From Moraxellaceae bacterium (lineage in GTDB: Bacteria; Pseudomonadota; Gammaproteobacteria; Pseudomonadales; Ketobacteraceae): a stretch of 5,577 nt of DNA. A model generated the notes under the pieces. The model made no database searches. It had not been told where the DNA came from and saw only the letters and a list, made by a program, of their open reading frames with translations. The first letter of the stretch is position 1. The number at the start of each line of letters is the position of its first letter. A program made the translations under genes and the position numbers. Below are positions 1 to 5,577 of this stretch, piece after piece. Location of the stretch: NCBI GenBank assembly GCA_002402125.1, contig NVVG01000298.1, positions 1 through 5,577 of the forward strand, read 5' to 3'.

Positions 1-14
1 GCGGATCTAAGTAA
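1..14 (+). CDS. rplB: 50S ribosomal protein L2, last codons only (partial)
   Basis: Only the tail of the gene is present. In the frame starting at base 3 the sequence reads Gly-Ser-Lys followed by a TAA stop at 12-14. A short basic tail ending in Ser-Lys suits the C-terminus of bacterial L2, which in E. coli ends in a run of arginines followed by Ser-Lys. The identity rests mainly on gene order, since rplB directly precedes rpsS in the S10 operon of nearly all bacteria. The 30-base gap to rpsS is ordinary. The other two forward frames either stop after two codons or run into rpsS with non-ribosomal sequence. Three residues cannot prove the assignment. Confidence 0.6.
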
Positions 15-44
15 TCAAATCGGAATTATTAAGAGGTATTTGTT

Positions 45-320
45 GTGCCACGTTCACTTAAAAAAGGTCCATTCATTGATGGCCATCTGCTTAAGAAAGT
101 GGAAGTAGCGCTCGAAACCAATTCTAAAAAGCCTATTAAGACTTGGTCTCGACGCTCAATGATTCTTCCCGAAATGGTTGGTTTGACCATTGCGGTACAT
201 AACGGCCGACAACATGTTCCAGTTCTTGTATCTGAACATATGGTTGGTCATAAATTAGGTGAGTTCTCAATGACGCGCACATATCGTGGGCACGTTGTAG
301 ACAAAAAAGCTAGACGTTAA
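45..320 (+). CDS. rpsS: 30S ribosomal protein S19
   Basis: S19 sits in the head of the 30S subunit, where it pairs with S13 and touches 16S rRNA near the A-site finger of the 50S. The 91-residue product matches the family's usual length (92 in E. coli). It begins [11 protein letters not shown], and its other hallmarks are TWSRRSMI (residues 33-40), [10 protein letters not shown] (51-60), MVGHKLGEF (66-74) and TRTYRGH (77-83), followed by a basic tail. The start is a GTG at 45-47. It is supported by the exact fit of the N-terminus to the family and by AAGAGG at 31-36, eight bases upstream; no in-frame ATG fits better. The gene follows rplB and is followed 10 bases later by rplV, as in a normal S10 operon. 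Confidence 0.98.
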   Translation: MPRSLKKGPFIDGHLLKKVEVALETNSKKPIKTWSRRSMILPEMVGLTIAVHNGRQHVPVLVSEHMVGHKLGEFSMTRTYRGHVVDKKARR

Positions 321-330
321 GAGGTGAGTG

Positions 331-663
331 ATGGAAGTAGCCGCTATGCTAAAAGGTGCTCAAATTTCGGCACAAAAAGCTCGGTTAGTTGCTGATCAAG
401 TGCGTGGTCAGAATGTAGATCAAGCACTTAATCTTTTGGCTTTTAGTCCGAAGAAAGCAGCGCACCTGATTAAGAAGATTTTGGAATCTGCAATCGCTAA
501 TGCTGAGCATAACGACGGTGCAGATGTTGATGAGTTAAGAATCTCTGCCATCTACGTAGATGAGGGTATGACACAGAAACGCATTCGACCACGAGCAAAA
601 GGTCGAGCGGATCGAATTCTGAAAAGAAGTTGTCATATCACCATCAAAGTATCTGATAAATAG
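331..663 (+). CDS. rplV: 50S ribosomal protein L22
   Basis: L22 binds 23S rRNA, and its long beta-hairpin lines the peptide exit tunnel near the constriction. The product is 110 residues, the same as E. coli. It shows [14 protein letters not shown] (residues 13-26), [19 protein letters not shown] (51-69) and the tunnel hairpin and tail signature [15 protein letters not shown] (86-100). The hairpin region around residues 80-90 has no deletion like the macrolide-resistance deletions known in E. coli. I chose ATG 331 over the in-frame GTG at 328 because it gives the family length and leaves six bases after the GAGG at 321-324; GTG would leave only three. The gene lies between rpsS and rpsC, with gaps of 10 and 12 bases. 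Confidence 0.97.
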   Translation: MEVAAMLKGAQISAQKARLVADQVRGQNVDQALNLLAFSPKKAAHLIKKILESAIANAEHNDGADVDELRISAIYVDEGMTQKRIRPRAKGRADRILKRSCHITIKVSDK

Positions 664-675
664 AGGAAAGGCCAG

Positions 676-1371
676 ATGGGTCAGAAAGTACATCCAACGG
701 GTATAAGATTAGGAATTGTTAAAAAACACGCTTCGGTGTGGTACGCAAGTCCGAAAAATTACGCCGAGTACCTACTTACAGATTTGCAGGTTAGAGAGTA
801 TTTGCTCGATCGCTTGAAAGCAGCTTCCGTAAGCCGTATAGAAATTGAACGTCCTGCGGACAATGCCCGCATTACGATCAAAACAGCTCGCCCAGGTATC
901 GTAATTGGGAAGCGCGGTGAAGACGTTGAAAAACTTCGTAAAGAAGTTTCTAAGCGCATGGGAGTACCGGTCCATATAAACATTGAAGAGATTCGCAAGC
1001 CTGAGCTAGACGCCAAGCTTGTTGCTGACAGTGTTGCGTCACAATTGGAACGACGAGTAATGTTTCGTCGAGCCATGAAGCGAGCAGTTCAGAACGCAAT
1101 GCGAATTGGAGCGCAAGGTATCAAGGTTGCTGTTGCAGGCCGATTAGGCGGCGCAGAAATCGCTCGTACCGAATGGTATCGTGAGGGTCGTGTACCTTTG
1201 CATACTTTACGAGCAGATATCGATTACGCCTCGGTGCGTGCAGAGACTACCTACGGTACGATCGGCGTTAAAGTATGGATATTCAAAGGTGAAATTCTAG
1301 AGGGTATGGAGCAGGCCGAAGAGCCAAAGAGCCAGCGACCAAACCCGAAGAAGCGCCAGCGTACTAGTTAA
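676..1371 (+). CDS. rpsC: 30S ribosomal protein S3
   Basis: S3 lies at the mRNA entry channel of the 30S subunit and contributes to the ribosome's mRNA-unwinding activity. The product has 231 residues (233 in E. coli). The N-terminal domain begins [15 protein letters not shown]. The KH domain follows, with its GxxG loop as GKRG at residues 78-81 inside [19 protein letters not shown]. The C-terminal domain has [17 protein letters not shown] (126-142), [17 protein letters not shown] (155-171) and [10 protein letters not shown] (197-206). Arg131, Arg132 and Lys135, implicated in helicase activity in E. coli, are present. The last 15 or so residues form a variable basic tail. The AGAGGAAAGG stretch just upstream serves as ribosome binding site. 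Early codons include ATA and AGA, which are unusual in strongly optimised ribosomal genes. Confidence 0.98.
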   Translation: MGQKVHPTGIRLGIVKKHASVWYASPKNYAEYLLTDLQVREYLLDRLKAASVSRIEIERPADNARITIKTARPGIVIGKRGEDVEKLRKEVSKRMGVPVHINIEEIRKPELDAKLVADSVASQLERRVMFRRAMKRAVQNAMRIGAQGIKVAVAGRLGGAEIARTEWYREGRVPLHTLRADIDYASVRAETTYGTIGVKVWIFKGEILEGMEQAEEPKSQRPNPKKRQRTS

Positions 1372-1383
1372 GGGGCATTAAAG

Positions 1384-1797
1384 ATGTTACAGCCTAAACG
1401 TACAAAATTCCGTAAGATGCATAAGGGTCGTAACCGCGGCCTGGCATTAAGAGGAAGCAAGGTTTCATTTGGTACCATCGCTCTCAAGGCGACGGGCCGA
1501 GGAAGAATCACGGCGCGGCAGATAGAAGCTGCTCGTCGAGCTATGACTCGTCATATAAAGCGTGGCGGAAAAATCTGGATTCGTGTGTTTCCAGATAAGC
1601 CTATCACTGAAAAGCCTCTTGAGGTTCGACAGGGTAAAGGTAAGGGTAATGTTGAGTACTGGGTTGCGCAAGTGCAGCCTGGGAAAGTACTTTATGAGAT
1701 GGAAGGTGTCGATGAAGTAGTTGCACGAGAAGCATTTGCTCTCGCCGCAGCGAAGTTGCCTGTATCGACCACCATTGTAACTCGGACGATAATGTAA
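1384..1797 (+). CDS. rplP: 50S ribosomal protein L16
   Basis: L16 is a late-assembling 50S protein that contacts the A-site tRNA elbow and organises 23S rRNA near the peptidyl transferase centre. The product is 137 residues, one longer than E. coli L16. The extra residue falls in [10 protein letters not shown] (21-30), a form I associate with pseudomonads and relatives. Conserved blocks are [37 protein letters not shown] (43-60), [16 protein letters not shown] (64-79) and [20 protein letters not shown] (81-100). Arg82 lines up with E. coli Arg81, the target of the oxygenase YcfD; whether it is hydroxylated here cannot be told. GGGG at 1372-1375 lies eight bases before the ATG. The stop codon shares one base with the rpmC start. 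Confidence 0.98.
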   Translation: MLQPKRTKFRKMHKGRNRGLALRGSKVSFGTIALKATGRGRITARQIEAARRAMTRHIKRGGKIWIRVFPDKPITEKPLEVRQGKGKGNVEYWVAQVQPGKVLYEMEGVDEVVAREAFALAAAKLPVSTTIVTRTIM

Positions 1798-1991
1798 TGA
1801 AGACTAGCGAACTGAGAGACAAAAACGTTGAGCAACTGGGTGAAGAGCTACTTGGCTTGCGACGTACGCAGTTTGAACAACGTATGCAGCACGCAACTGG
1901 GCAGATGAATCAGTCCCATTTGCTGAAGCAGGTTCGACGTGACATCGCCCGAGTTAAAACAGTGTTGAACGAAAAGAAGCAGGGTAATTGA
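1797..1991 (+). CDS. rpmC: 50S ribosomal protein L29
   Basis: L29 is a small, two-helix 50S protein beside the peptide exit tunnel, where in E. coli it and L23 form a docking area for trigger factor and the signal recognition particle. The product is 64 residues (63 in E. coli). It has the usual [19 protein letters not shown] first helix and the second-helix signature [19 protein letters not shown] (39-57). Its ATG overlaps the rplP stop in a TAATG arrangement. The 20 bases upstream contain only a weak CGGA element, so translation probably depends on ribosomes terminating on rplP. This last point is inference. rpsQ follows after two bases. Confidence 0.97.
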   Translation: MKTSELRDKNVEQLGEELLGLRRTQFEQRMQHATGQMNQSHLLKQVRRDIARVKTVLNEKKQGN

Positions 1992-1993
1992 GT

Positions 1994-2260
1994 ATGTCTG
2001 AGCAAGCAGCTGAAACCAAAAAACGCGCTCTCACAGGTAAAGTAGTCAGTGCGAAAGCAGATAAGACGATTACCGTACTTGTAGAACGTAAGGTAAAGCA
2101 TCCTGTTTACGGTAAGTTTATTCGCCGTTCCACTAAGTTTCATGCACATGATGAAGCTAATACGTGTAACGCCGGAGATACCGTAACAATAGAAGAGTGT
2201 CGTCCACTATCTAAGACTAAGTGTTGGCGCTTGGTTAAAATAGAAGGTCAAGCTAAGTAA
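1994..2260 (+). CDS. rpsQ: 30S ribosomal protein S17
   Basis: S17 is an OB-fold protein that binds 16S rRNA in the 30S body and acts early in subunit assembly. The product is 88 residues (84 in E. coli), slightly longer at the N-terminus. Conserved parts are [20 protein letters not shown] (13-32), [20 protein letters not shown] (35-54) and the signature [16 protein letters not shown] (61-76). I chose ATG 1994 rather than the in-frame TTG at 1988: the AGGG at 1981-1984 leaves nine bases to the ATG but only three to the TTG, and the TTG would add two unneeded residues. In E. coli rpsQ is the last gene of the S10 operon, and the 73-base gap that follows fits this boundary. Confidence 0.96.
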   Translation: MSEQAAETKKRALTGKVVSAKADKTITVLVERKVKHPVYGKFIRRSTKFHAHDEANTCNAGDTVTIEECRPLSKTKCWRLVKIEGQAK

Positions 2261-2333
2261 TTAGTTTGTATGGATGTGAATTTGAATTTGCGTGTAGACA
2301 TTTCGATCTGCAGCAAAGGTTTGGAGTGTACTG
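2261..2333 (+). promoter_or_regulatory. S10/spc operon boundary, possible spc promoter region
   Basis: This 73-base stretch between rpsQ and rplN is the longest gap in the window. In E. coli the equivalent gap, which is longer, carries the spc operon promoter. Here I see no convincing sigma-70 pair. TTGAAT at 2282-2287 resembles a -35 box but has no good -10 at the right distance, and TAGACA at 2295-2300 is only a weak -10 match without a partner. No GC-rich hairpin followed by a T run is present, so nothing marks an S10 terminator. GGAG at 2323-2326 is the likely ribosome binding site of rplN, seven bases from its ATG. The regulatory role is inferred from position. Confidence 0.3.
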
Positions 2334-2702
2334 ATGATTCAGACCCAATCAATGCTAGAAGTCGCCGATAATAGCGGTGCAAGACGGGTTATGTGTATTA
2401 AAGTATTGGGCGGTTCACACCGACGATATGCACGAGTAGGCGATGTTATTAAAGTTACCGTTAAAGAAGCGATTCCGCGCGGTAAAGTTAAAAAAGGTGA
2501 TGTGTTAAACGCAGTAGTTGTGCGTACTCGTCAATGTGTTCGTCGTCCTGATGGGTCTGCGATCCGCTTTGACGATAACGCGGCGGTACTTCTTAACGCA
2601 GCGAAACAGCCTATAGGTACCCGTATATTCGGGCCTGTTACTCGCGAATTGCGCAATGAACAATTTATGAAAATTGTTTCTTTAGCGCCTGAAGTGCTCT
2701 AA
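2334..2702 (+). CDS. rplN: 50S ribosomal protein L14
   Basis: L14 lies on the subunit interface of the 50S, forms an intersubunit bridge with the 30S, and is the docking site of the silencing factor RsfS. The product is 122 residues (123 in E. coli). It is clear from [20 protein letters not shown] (7-26), [20 protein letters not shown] (46-65), the signature block [18 protein letters not shown] (71-88) and [15 protein letters not shown] (92-106). One residue is missing relative to E. coli in the variable stretch near residues 88-92. The GGAG at 2323-2326 supports the ATG. This is the usual first gene of the spc operon. Confidence 0.98.
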   Translation: MIQTQSMLEVADNSGARRVMCIKVLGGSHRRYARVGDVIKVTVKEAIPRGKVKKGDVLNAVVVRTRQCVRRPDGSAIRFDDNAAVLLNAAKQPIGTRIFGPVTRELRNEQFMKIVSLAPEVL

Positions 2703-2715
2703 GTAAGAGGGTTTC

Positions 2716-3033
2716 ATGATGTTGAAAATTAAAAAAGATGACGAAGTGATAGTAATCACGGGTAAAGATAAAGGTAAGAAAGGGAAGGTACTTAAAGTAC
2801 TGGAAGAAAAGCTTATCGTATCTGGAATCAATATAGTCAAGCGTCACACCAAGCCTAATCCCAATAAAGGGGAGCAAGGCGGAATAGTGGAAAAGGAAGC
2901 GGCAATACAAGTTTCCAATGTAGCGATTTACAATCCTCAAACTCAAAAAGCCGACCGTGTTGGCTTTAAAGTTCAAGAAGATGGTAATAAAGTGCGCTAT
3001 TTTAAATCCACTAATGAAGTGATTGCTAGCTAA
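2716..3033 (+). CDS. rplX: 50S ribosomal protein L24
   Basis: L24 is an early-binding 50S protein that starts 23S rRNA folding from the 5' domain and sits near the tunnel exit. The product is 105 residues (104 in E. coli). The N-terminal KOW/SH3-like part is [20 protein letters not shown] (8-27). It is followed by KRHTKPNP (42-49), the highly conserved [16 protein letters not shown] (55-70) and KADRVGFKV (78-86). Two adjacent ATGs are possible, at 2716 and 2719. AAGAGG at 2705-2710 leaves five or eight bases respectively, and homologs with either length exist, so the first is used with some doubt. The gene contains several ATA isoleucine codons, which is uncommon in highly expressed genes. 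Confidence 0.95.
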   Translation: MMLKIKKDDEVIVITGKDKGKKGKVLKVLEEKLIVSGINIVKRHTKPNPNKGEQGGIVEKEAAIQVSNVAIYNPQTQKADRVGFKVQEDGNKVRYFKSTNEVIAS

Positions 3034-3059
3034 CGGATCGGATGAACTAGGTTATAACG

Positions 3060-3599
3060 ATGAGCAATTTGAAAGAGTTTTACCAAAAAGAAGTCGTCGG
3101 TAAACTGCAAGAACAGTTCAAGTTCAAAAGTGTAATGGAAGTGCCTCGCATTACCAAAATCACTTTGAATATGGGCGTTGGTGAAGCAACCTCCGATAAA
3201 AAAGCCTTAGACGGTGCACTAAAAGATTTAACTGCGATCACTGGTCAAAAGCCATTGGTATGTAACGCGCGCAAATCTGTAGCAGGTTTCAAGGTTCGAG
3301 AAGGTTGGCCAATTGGCGCAAAGGTTACTTTGCGCGGTGAAAGGATGTATGAATTCCTAGAGCGATTGATCAGTATCGCAATCCCTCGAATTCGCGACTT
3401 TCGTGGTCTAAGCCCTAAATCTTTTGACGGTCGTGGAAATTACTCCATGGGCTTGAAAGAGCAAATCGTATTTGCAGAGATTGATTACGATAAGATCGAC
3501 AAGATTCGTGGAATGGATATTACCATTACTACGGACGCAAAGAATGATGATGAAGGGCGTGCTTTGTTGCGTGCCTTTAACTTCCCGTTGAAGCAATAG
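3060..3599 (+). CDS. rplE: 50S ribosomal protein L5
   Basis: L5 binds 5S rRNA with L18 and L25 in the central protuberance and touches S13 and the P-site tRNA. The product is 179 residues, exactly the E. coli length. Diagnostic parts are [16 protein letters not shown] (28-43), [20 protein letters not shown] (57-76), [20 protein letters not shown] (77-96), [11 protein letters not shown] (108-118), [20 protein letters not shown] (122-141) and the C-terminal FNFPL. The ribosome binding site is weak: AGGT at 3049-3052, eight bases before the ATG, inside the palindrome GTTATAAC and its flank. In E. coli the start of this gene is where S8 binds to repress the spc operon. Confidence 0.98.
   Translation: MSNLKEFYQKEVVGKLQEQFKFKSVMEVPRITKITLNMGVGEATSDKKALDGALKDLTAITGQKPLVCNARKSVAGFKVREGWPIGAKVTLRGERMYEFLERLISIAIPRIRDFRGLSPKSFDGRGNYSMGLKEQIVFAEIDYDKIDKIRGMDITITTDAKNDDEGRALLRAFNFPLKQ
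3076..3106 (+). promoter_or_regulatory. candidate stem-loop near the rplE start (possible S8 operator)
   Basis: Six consecutive pairs form between TTTACC (3079-3084) and GGTAAA (3099-3104). After a bulged T at 3078, AG (3076-3077) pairs with CT (3105-3106). The loop is 14 bases (3085-3098). This lies within codons 6-16 of rplE. In E. coli S8 binds an mRNA stem in the region of the rplE start that mimics its 16S rRNA site. I could not match the conserved S8-binding core here with confidence, and most of this sequence also encodes conserved L5 residues, so the structure may be a by-product of coding. Confidence 0.2.
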
Positions 3600-3609
3600 G
3601 AAAACGATT

Positions 3610-3915
3610 ATGGCAAAGGTTTCAATGGTTGTACGCGAAAAGAAACGTACAAAAACAGTTGCAAAGTACGCGGCAAAGCGTGCCGAGATAAAAGAGATTA
3701 TTCGTAATCCTGCCTCTTCTGATGAAGATCGTTGGAATGCGCAACTCAAATTGCAGAGTTTGCCTCGCGATTCCTCACCTGTTCGACAGCGTAACCGTTG
3801 TGGTTTGACTGGGCGTCCTCACGGTTTTTACCGTAAGTTCGGTCTAAGCCGAAACAAATTACGTGAAGCAGCGATGCGCGGTGAAGTTCCTGGCCTTGTA
3901 AAGGCCAGTTGGTAA
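3610..3915 (+). CDS. rpsN: 30S ribosomal protein S14, zinc-free form
   Basis: S14 lies in the 30S head near the A and P sites and helps assemble the head with S3, S10 and S19. The product is 101 residues, matching the long form of E. coli. It has [20 protein letters not shown] (38-57), the signature [20 protein letters not shown] (61-80), and the ending [18 protein letters not shown]. Only one cysteine, Cys64, is present, so the two CxxC pairs of the zinc-binding short form are absent. This is the C-minus type, which does not need zinc. AGGA at 3598-3601, overlapping the rplE stop, gives an eight-base spacer. The last codons form a strong hairpin. Confidence 0.98.
   Translation: MAKVSMVVREKKRTKTVAKYAAKRAEIKEIIRNPASSDEDRWNAQLKLQSLPRDSSPVRQRNRCGLTGRPHGFYRKFGLSRNKLREAAMRGEVPGLVKASW
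3890..3908 (+). other. perfect 8-bp hairpin at the 3' end of rpsN
   Basis: CTGGCCTT (3890-3897) and AAGGCCAG (3901-3908) are exact inverted repeats around a three-base GTA loop. The hairpin covers the codons for Pro-Gly-Leu-Val-Lys-Ala-Ser just before the rpsN stop. It is the most stable-looking short hairpin I noticed in the window. No T run follows, so it does not look like an intrinsic terminator. It ends 31 bases before the rpsH start and does not cover the rpsH ribosome binding site (GGAG at 3926-3929). A role in mRNA stability or processing is possible but unproven. Confidence 0.55.
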
Positions 3916-3939
3916 CAAGAATAACGGAGCACACGAAAC

Positions 3940-4332
3940 ATGAGTATGCAAGATCCTTTGGCAGATTTGCTAACGCGTATACGTAACGGTCAGATGGCTA
4001 ATCACGTATCAGTTACAATGCCCGCATCAAAAATGAAGCTTTCAGTCGTAAATGTACTTGTGAGCGAAGGCTACGTTGAGAGCGTATCAGTATCCTCCGA
4101 CTTAAAAGCAGAGCTTACTGTTGCTCTGAAATATTTCGAAGGCAAACCTGTAATCTCAAATATCAAAAGAGTTAGCCGACCAGGTTTACGCATTTACAAG
4201 GGAAAGGATAGCATCCCTAAAGTAATGGGTGGTCTTGGTGTAGCGATTGTATCTACAGCCCAGGGCGTGATGACCGACCGAGCTGCACGTAGTGCAGGTG
4301 TAGGCGGCGAAGTCTTGTGTTTCGTATCCTAA
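3940..4332 (+). CDS. rpsH: 30S ribosomal protein S8
   Basis: S8 binds 16S rRNA helix 21 in the central domain and is essential for 30S platform assembly. In E. coli it is also the translational repressor of the spc operon. The product is 130 residues, as in E. coli. It begins [18 protein letters not shown], has [10 protein letters not shown] (78-87), and ends with the rRNA-binding signature [20 protein letters not shown] (104-123). ATG 3940 is preferred over the in-frame ATG at 3946 because the family starts MSMQDP. GGAG at 3926-3929 lies ten bases upstream. Autoregulation is plausible by analogy, but the operator is not clearly seen. Confidence 0.98.
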   Translation: MSMQDPLADLLTRIRNGQMANHVSVTMPASKMKLSVVNVLVSEGYVESVSVSSDLKAELTVALKYFEGKPVISNIKRVSRPGLRIYKGKDSIPKVMGGLGVAIVSTAQGVMTDRAARSAGVGGEVLCFVS

Positions 4333-4345
4333 TAGGTGAACGACG

Positions 4346-4879
4346 ATGTCAAGAATAGCTAAAGCCCCAATTAGTTTACCTGCAGGTGTTGAGGTAACGA
4401 TAGCTGGGCAAGAACTAAGTATTAAAGGTGGCAAGGGTAATTTGAATCTAACCCTCCACGATTCGGTAAAAGCAACGGTAACTGATGGTGTGATCTCTGT
4501 CGCTCCTGTTGTAGAATCAAGGGAAAACTGGGCGATGGCTGGAACCATGCGCGCATTGACGAATAACATGGTTGTCGGTGTTAGCGAAGGTTACGAGAAA
4601 AAGTTAGAGCTAAAAGGTGTTGGTTACAGAGCTCAAGTTAAAGGTAAGGTAATAAATTTGACGCTTGGCTTTTCTCACCCGGTTGAATTTAAAATTCCAG
4701 AAGGTATTACAGCAGAAACACCCAGTCAAACAGAAATCGTGTTGAAAGGTGTTGATAAACAGTTGATTGGCCAAGCAGCAGCGAACATACGCGCTTACCG
4801 ACCACCAGAGCCTTATAAAGGCAAAGGTATTCGCTACGCCAATGAAAATGTTCGTCGTAAAGAAGCTAAGAAGAAATAA
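4346..4879 (+). CDS. rplF: 50S ribosomal protein L6
   Basis: L6 sits at the base of the L7/L12 stalk, next to the sarcin-ricin loop where the translation GTPases act. The product is 177 residues, the E. coli length, and holds the two repeated alpha-beta domains typical of L6 (about 1-80 and 82-177). Conserved segments are [29 protein letters not shown] (66-85), [20 protein letters not shown] (89-108), FSHPVEF (109-115) and the signature [13 protein letters not shown] (152-164), followed by a basic KEAKKK tail. AGGTGA at 4334-4339 leaves six bases before the ATG, and the gene starts 13 bases after rpsH. Confidence 0.98.
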   Translation: MSRIAKAPISLPAGVEVTIAGQELSIKGGKGNLNLTLHDSVKATVTDGVISVAPVVESRENWAMAGTMRALTNNMVVGVSEGYEKKLELKGVGYRAQVKGKVINLTLGFSHPVEFKIPEGITAETPSQTEIVLKGVDKQLIGQAAANIRAYRPPEPYKGKGIRYANENVRRKEAKKK

Positions 4880-4898
4880 CAGTTGAGAAGATAAGATT

Positions 4899-5246
4899 AT
4901 GAGTGACAAAAAAGTATCGCGTCTTCGCAGAGCAAAGCGCGCCCGTATGAAAATACGTGAACTTGGTGTCGATCGTTTAACTGTGCATCGCACGCCTAGG
5001 CATATCTACGCGCAAGTTATATCTAAGGACGGAGGTACGGTGATAGCCAGTGCTTCGACGTTAGAAAAAGAATTTCAAGGGGCGACTGGTAACAGCGACG
5101 CAGCAGCAATCGTAGGCAAGAATATTGCTGAGAGAGCGAAAGAAAAAGGCGTTTCCAGTGTAGCGTTCGATCGGTCAGGTTTCCGTTATCACGGGCGTGT
5201 AGCAGCGCTAGCAGATGCGGCCCGTGAAAGTGGTCTCGAGTTCTAA
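4899..5246 (+). CDS. rplR: 50S ribosomal protein L18
   Basis: L18 binds 5S rRNA together with L5 and joins it to the central protuberance of the 50S. The product is 115 residues (117 in E. coli). It has an arginine/lysine-rich N-terminus, [16 protein letters not shown] (27-42), a [21 protein letters not shown] stretch, and the ending [20 protein letters not shown]. It is a few residues shorter than E. coli in the variable segment between STLEK and TGN. The ribosome binding site is poor: GAGAAG at 4885-4890 is the best purine run, eight bases before the ATG. Codon 34 is AGG and codon 11 is AGA, both rare in ribosomal genes of fast-growing relatives. Confidence 0.97.
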   Translation: MSDKKVSRLRRAKRARMKIRELGVDRLTVHRTPRHIYAQVISKDGGTVIASASTLEKEFQGATGNSDAAAIVGKNIAERAKEKGVSSVAFDRSGFRYHGRVAALADAARESGLEF

Positions 5247-5257
5247 AGGGTTTTATA

Positions 5258-5577
5258 ATGGCTAAAGTTGATGATAAGAACGAAGGCTTACAGGAAAAAC
5301 TGGTACAGGTTAATCGTGTAGCAAAAGTTGTTAAAGGTGGACGAATTTTCGGTTTCACAGCACTGACAGTTGTTGGTGATGGGGCTGGAAAAGTGGGTTT
5401 TGGTCGCGGTAAGGCAAGAGAAGTGCCGATAGCGATCCAAAAAGCCCTAGAAGCTGCTCGTAGAAATATGGTGACAGTTGAACTAAATGGTACAACGTTG
5501 CAGCATCCTATTAATGCATCACATGGTGCATCTAAGGTTTATATGCAACCCGCCTCCGACGGTACCGGTATCATTGC
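5258..5577 (+). CDS. rpsE: 30S ribosomal protein S5, 3' end cut by the window
   Basis: S5 lies near the mRNA entry channel and the decoding region and influences accuracy. The window holds 106 complete codons plus two bases of the next; the E. coli protein has 167 residues. The N-terminal double-stranded RNA-binding-like domain is clear from [20 protein letters not shown] (11-30), [20 protein letters not shown] (33-52) and [19 protein letters not shown] (53-71). These are followed by NGTTLQHP and [13 protein letters not shown] at the cut edge. No stop codon occurs before the end, so the truncation comes from the window and not from mutation. AAGGG up to 5250 leaves seven bases to the ATG, 11 bases after rplR. 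Ala22 replaces E. coli Ser22 in the spectinomycin-site loop. Confidence 0.97.
   Translation, partial: MAKVDDKNEGLQEKLVQVNRVAKVVKGGRIFGFTALTVVGDGAGKVGFGRGKAREVPIAIQKALEAARRNMVTVELNGTTLQHPINASHGASKVYMQPASDGTGII

Noticed and set aside
328..330. GTG start for rplV
   Set aside because: The next codon is ATG, which gives exactly the 110-residue family length and a better distance from GAGG.
719..727. A-rich run in early rpsC as a possible frameshift slippery site
   Set aside because: The reading frame (gtt aaa aaa cac) does not fit the X XXY YYZ pattern, and the full-length protein continues in frame.
1988..1993. TTG start for rpsQ
   Set aside because: The Shine-Dalgarno would be only three bases away, while ATG 1994 has nine and fits the family.
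3890..3920. Intrinsic terminator after rpsN
   Set aside because: The hairpin is strong but is followed by TTGGTAACAAG, not a T run, and the operon continues with closely spaced genes.
4610..4993. Minus-strand open frame of 127 codons across rplF and rplR
   Set aside because: It spans two well-supported genes on the other strand, has no recognisable motif, and its composition (many Phe, Leu, Ser, Arg) is what the complement of Lys/Glu-rich ribosomal genes gives. The same holds for the other minus-strand frames, such as 2665-2976, 4186-4569 and 5023-5358.
5315..5335. Spectinomycin-resistance change in S5 (Ala22 in place of E. coli Ser22)
   Set aside because: From memory, Ala at this place is the normal state in Pseudomonas-type S5, so it is a lineage difference and not evidence of a resistance mutation.
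1..5577. Mobile elements, CRISPR arrays, tRNA or inserted cargo genes
   Set aside because: No repeats of that type were seen, and known ribosomal genes in standard order fill almost all of the window, leaving no gap longer than 73 bases.

Overview
This window is a continuous run of ribosomal protein genes, all on the + strand. It covers the second half of an S10 operon and the first two thirds of an spc operon in the classic bacterial order: rplB (last codons only), rpsS, rplV, rpsC, rplP, rpmC, rpsQ, then rplN, rplX, rplE, rpsN, rpsH, rplF, rplR and the start of rpsE. Every frame is intact. Protein lengths are within a few residues of the Escherichia coli proteins, and the key family motifs are present.

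The protein sequences point to a gammaproteobacterium. S3, L14, L6, S14 and L5 align with E. coli almost without gaps. S14 is the 101-residue zinc-free form. Several details look more like Pseudomonas/Cellvibrionales-type gammaproteobacteria than enterics: the [10 protein letters not shown] stretch and 137-residue length of L16, KRHTKPNP in L24, and VNRVAK and NGTTLQHP in S5. This placement is inferred from remembered family sequences; no search was run. Base composition looks moderate to slightly AT-rich, and codon bias is weak for such highly expressed genes.

Layout: bases 1-14 hold the end of rplB, then a 30-base gap. Bases 45-2260 carry rpsS to rpsQ with junctions of -1 to 12 bases. Bases 2261-2333 are the longest gap (73 bases), at the S10/spc boundary. 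Bases 2334-5577 carry rplN to rpsE with gaps of 10 to 26 bases. Most genes have a purine-rich Shine-Dalgarno 5-10 bases before the start. rpmC, rplE and rplR have weak ones, which suggests translational coupling.

The products are structural parts of both subunits: S19, S3, S17, S14, S8 and S5 in the 30S; L2, L22, L16, L29, L14, L24, L5, L6 and L18 in the 50S. In E. coli, S8 represses the spc operon by binding mRNA near the rplE start. An imperfect stem-loop lies at the matching place here, but it is only a candidate. The strongest hairpin noticed is an 8-bp perfect stem at the 3' end of rpsN. I found no mobile element, CRISPR array, RNA gene or foreign cargo, and no sign of a new system; this is a core housekeeping region.
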